Assembly: GCA_009775095.1 (NCBI GenBank)
Contig: VSOZ01000003.1
Span: 1-64,000, forward strand
DNA length: 64,000 bases
Reading direction: 5' to 3'
Origin: Muribaculum sp.
Lineage (GTDB): Bacteria; Bacteroidota; Bacteroidia; Bacteroidales; Muribaculaceae
Every line of letters starts with the position of its first letter. Within the stretch, counting starts at the first letter, position 1. The notes beneath the pieces were generated by a model that saw nothing but the letters and a program-made list of their open reading frames with translations, did no database searches and had not been told where the DNA came from. The translations under genes were made by a program, and so were the position numbers. Below are positions 61,406 to 64,000 of this stretch, in pieces.

Positions 61406-64000
61406 TTATTTTCTTAGAGTTATTGATAAAAGGAGCTGTCGGCCTCGGAGTTGTCGACGGCTCTCGAAGGAAGACAGCTCGGAGTATGTGGTGTAGTTGT
61501 AGCTGCGCTTGTCGAGGATGTTTGTGAGGACGGCGGCAAGCTCTATTCGCTTGTTGAGCTGATAGGTCAGCTTTGTGTCGAGCATCACCACATTTTTGTA
61601 CTTGTTTTCGGTCAGCTCGTTGCAGTAGTGCTCGCCGCTTACCGTCCATTGCCATTTGCGGTGGGGGATGAATGTCATATTCAGTTCGTTTTCCATCGTG
61701 GATAGCCATGATTCGCTCTGCCCGTTCATCGTCAAACGACTGTCGGAATAGCCTATTCGGTAGTTGAAGCTAAGCCATCGGAACGGGCTACCGCTTATTT
61801 TGCCGCCAATGCTCCAACCGGTGCTGACCGAGTTGACAAACCGCTCCTGCGAGAGCAATTGCGATTCATTACGGCTGAACGAGCCGTTTATGTTGCAACT
61901 TCCGCGCATGAAATCGAGCGTCTTGCCGATATTCCCCATCGCCATAAGCATCTTGCTGTCGTTTTTGGCGTCGGCATAACTGTAGACCACATAGTCGCCA
62001 TAGAGTTGTTGCGCCATAGTGTATGGTACGTGGGTCCACGACTGTATGACCATGCCGTTGGCAAACAGGCCATAACGGGTATGTTTGTAGTTGACGTCTG
62101 CCGAGAGGTTCTGCGATGATGAGTTGTAGAACTGCTCCGTGCCGGCTTTAAGTATACGGTAGTTGGTCATTATAAGTCCGGGATGGATAAGGTTTAGGTT
62201 CATCGGGGAGCGGCCGAGTCCTCCTCGCAAAGTTCCGGAGAAGCGGTTGTTGGGTTTCCAATTAAAACTCAGCGAAGGAGAGAAATACACTTCGTCATGA
62301 TCGGCTATCGCCTTGTCGAAAGTGTAGTGTGCATAGCTGACGGGCAGATTTAGCGACAGATTGACGCGGCGCACCCAATACTCCAGTTTGGGAGTGGCAT
62401 ACACTATAATATAATTGGTGTTTACCACATTCTCTGTCAGTCCGGGCAGTTCGCCGGGTATATCGGGCAGTTGCGAGTCCATCGAGCGTAGATAGCCTTT
62501 TATTCCTCCTTCAAGACTAAGGGTGATGCCTTTGATGTTGAAAGCGTATGCAGCGCTCTCGTTGGTGTAGAAGGCATGGTCGGATATGTGTTGTGTGAAA
62601 ATGTCTCCGTCTATGCGGACGCGATATATCGCGTCCCTACCGGGATTGTTGATATTCATTGTGAGCGTCTGGGGCAGCGACTCCCATTCGTTAACGCTCT
62701 GGAATGTGACAAGGTGTTTCCCTTTGAAACGCTTGATCATCTTGAAGTTGTTACTTACATAGTAGTCCGGGAGCTTTGCTGACTGGCTGTTGGGAATGGA
62801 GCCGGTTGTTGTGAGGTCGACATCGTTCCAGTCTACGTGTGTGCGTAGAGTATTGTTTATATACGCGGTCTTCCGGTTCAGTTCGTAGATAAACTTACCG
62901 CTCAGAGAATGCGTATGCTCCGTGCCGCTTCGGTTTTCGGTTATCACGCGATTTTCCCCGTAGGGACGCGATACATCGCGTCTGCCACGCCCGTCATAAT
63001 CCAAAAAATATGTAGTTATATTTGATGCGTCGGCTGTCACCCGGTTGAATGAGTAGTCTATGTTTGCTTTGAACTCGCCTTTGCCGAATTTCCACAGGCT
63101 GTTGGTCGATACAAGAAGTGACCGGTTGAATAGTGTATGTTTTTCGTTGAGTGCCGGAACTCCGGGCAATCCTACGCTGACATACTGGTTCAATCCTGTC
63201 TGACGGCGCCCCGCGAAGAAGTCAGTACTTGACGCTGACAGATTTTCGCCCGTATTGTTAGTGCGTAATGTCGTTATATTCTGGAATGAAGGCATGACAG
63301 CCATGGCAAACATCTCACCGTCCCATATGGCCCCGTCAGGTTGCCATGAGTAACCACCTCCGGCGTCACCGTGGAATGTCCAAGTAGCCTTCGCCTTGTT
63401 TTTCAGTTTCAGATTGATTGCCGCCTTGTCGGAGAAAGCGATACCTGACAATATCTGCATGGGCTGGTGGTTCTCCATCACTTCGACTGCACCCACATCG
63501 TCATGGCTTATGCCGTTGGTGGCTATGCCGTACTTGCCGCCGAGAAGGTCGGAACCTTCGATATAGAATTTGTTTATGTCCTCCCCCTGATATTGAATTT
63601 TGCCGTTCTTTGCCACGTCGATGCCGGGCATACGTTTGAGCACATCGCCTATCGAGCGGTCTTGTTGTTGTGCGAAACCGCTTACATTATACGTGATTGT
63701 GTCGCCCTGCTCGCGTATGCGATCGGCCTTGACCGCCACTTCTTTTAGCTGGATGCTGCCCGGTTCAAGATATATTGTCAGCGGAAATACCGTACTGTCG
63801 AGAGGTATCGACTGCTTGGTGAAGCCCATCATTGTCACTTTGAGACGGCAACCTTTGACAGTCGGCACAGACATGGCAAACTTGCCGTCAGTCTTTGTCG
63901 AAGCGAATTTCTTGATTTTGTCGTCGGCGCCCTTGATGATGACTGAAGCCCCGGAAATAGGCTCATTCGCCTCGCGGTCAATCACCATGCCGGTCACATT
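61406..64000 (-). CDS. TonB-type outer-membrane beta-barrel protein (5' end outside the window)
   Basis: At least 863 residues are seen. The first codons (NVTGMVIDREANEPISG) lie inside the carboxypeptidase-regulatory domain, so signal peptide and true start are beyond position 64000. A plug-like region follows (ITYNVSGFAQQQDRSIGDVLKRMPGIDVAKNGKIQYQG, then VEVMENHQPMQIL) and a large barrel that ends in LSITLRK. It lacks the SusC signature and has no SusD partner. It instead heads an operon with a GLPGLI protein and an S41 peptidase. Two REP palindromes lie in frame inside the barrel part (62617-62640, 62960-62983). Confidence 0.9.
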   Translation of the reverse strand, partial: NVTGMVIDREANEPISGASVIIKGADDKIKKFASTKTDGKFAMSVPTVKGCRLKVTMMGFTKQSIPLDSTVFPLTIYLEPGSIQLKEVAVKADRIREQGDTITYNVSGFAQQQDRSIGDVLKRMPGIDVAKNGKIQYQGEDINKFYIEGSDLLGGKYGIATNGISHDDVGAVEVMENHQPMQILSGIAFSDKAAINLKLKNKAKATWTFHGDAGGGYSWQPDGAIWDGEMFAMAVMPSFQNITTLRTNNTGENLSASSTDFFAGRRQTGLNQYVSVGLPGVPALNEKHTLFNRSLLVSTNSLWKFGKGEFKANIDYSFNRVTADASNITTYFLDYDGRGRRDVSRPYGENRVITENRSGTEHTHSLSGKFIYELNRKTAYINNTLRTHVDWNDVDLTTTGSIPNSQSAKLPDYYVSNNFKMIKRFKGKHLVTFQSVNEWESLPQTLTMNINNPGRDAIYRVRIDGDIFTQHISDHAFYTNESAAYAFNIKGITLSLEGGIKGYLRSMDSQLPDIPGELPGLTENVVNTNYIIVYATPKLEYWVRRVNLSLNLPVSYAHYTFDKAIADHDEVYFSPSLSFNWKPNNRFSGTLRGGLGRSPMNLNLIHPGLIMTNYRILKAGTEQFYNSSSQNLSADVNYKHTRYGLFANGMVIQSWTHVPYTMAQQLYGDYVVYSYADAKNDSKMLMAMGNIGKTLDFMRGSCNINGSFSRNESQLLSQERFVNSVSTGWSIGGKISGSPFRWLSFNYRIGYSDSRLTMNGQSESWLSTMENELNMTFIPHRKWQWTVSGEHYCNELTENKYKNVVMLDTKLTYQLNKRIELAAVLTNILDKRSYNYTTYSELSSFESRRQLRGRQLLLSITLRK
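62617..62643 (-). repeat. REP-like palindrome inside the receptor gene (copy 1)
   Basis: GGACGCGATATATCGCGTCC (62617-62636) is a perfect 20-bp palindrome, with the GTAG tag on the minus strand next to it. It is translated as GRDAIYRVR and keeps the frame open. Confidence 0.78.
62958..62983 (+). repeat. REP-like palindrome inside the receptor gene (copy 2)
   Basis: CGTAGGGACGCGAT-ac-ATCGCGTC, GTAG tag on the plus strand, opposite to copy 1. It is read on the minus strand as RRDVSRPYG within the barrel. The tag and GGGACGC start are shared with the intergenic REP units. Confidence 0.75.

Overview
The window is a chromosomal segment of a gut-type member of the Bacteroidales, most like Muribaculaceae or Prevotella. 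The evidence is the many SusC/SusD pairs, a hybrid two-component regulator, promoters of the Bacteroidetes form (-33 TTTG, about 19 bp, -7 TAnnTTTG), a GLPGLI protein, and the trpB-E-G-D-C-F-A gene order. No 16S rRNA gene or species marker is present, so the family is an inference.

Region 1 (1-8.7 kb) is housekeeping. It holds a tRNA-Ser(CGA) and a complete seven-gene tryptophan operon on the minus strand. Upstream of trpB the sequence shows a promoter, a 22-codon leader peptide with three Trp codons, and a 12-bp terminator hairpin with a T-run, which together look like a ribosome-mediated attenuator. Rubrerythrin and a membrane polyferredoxin follow.

Region 2 (8.7-38.5 kb) is a large xylan utilisation locus on the plus strand. 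Its centre matches the conserved xusA-xusB-xusC-xusD-xusE-xyn10C cluster: two SusC/SusD pairs, a surface binding lipoprotein and a GH10 xylanase with an internal carbohydrate-binding insert. Around it lie enzymes that would strip substituted arabinoxylan: GH5, GH43 (three), GH127, GH97, GH95, a CE6-like and a CE1-like esterase. Three promoters in this locus (before GH5, xusA and GH127) carry GTTACG-like direct repeats at an exact 21-bp period, ending 36-37 bp before the -7 box. These are probably operators of a common activator.

Region 3 (38.5-42.5 kb, minus strand) encodes a hybrid two-component system, the likely regulator. As given, its gene is broken by a frameshift at a run of eight G, leaving a 252-residue sensor fragment and a 1085-residue remainder. 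Phase variation, decay and sequencing error are all possible.

Region 4 (42.5-51.7 kb, plus strand) is a second SusC/SusD operon with a calcineurin-like phosphoesterase in front and a BACON-type surface lipoprotein at the end. It has no recognisable glycosidase, so its ligand is unknown and may be phosphorylated.

Region 5 (51.7-52.9 kb) is a REP-associated tyrosine transposase gene flanked by five REP palindromes with GTAG tags. Further copies lie at 27.2 kb and, unusually, inside an outer-membrane receptor gene at 62.6 and 63.0 kb.

Region 6 (52.9-64 kb, minus strand) holds glutamate dehydrogenase, a GH3/beta-lactamase-type fusion, a 5'-nucleotidase-family enzyme, and an operon of a TonB-type outer-membrane barrel (cut by the window end), a GLPGLI protein and an S41 peptidase.
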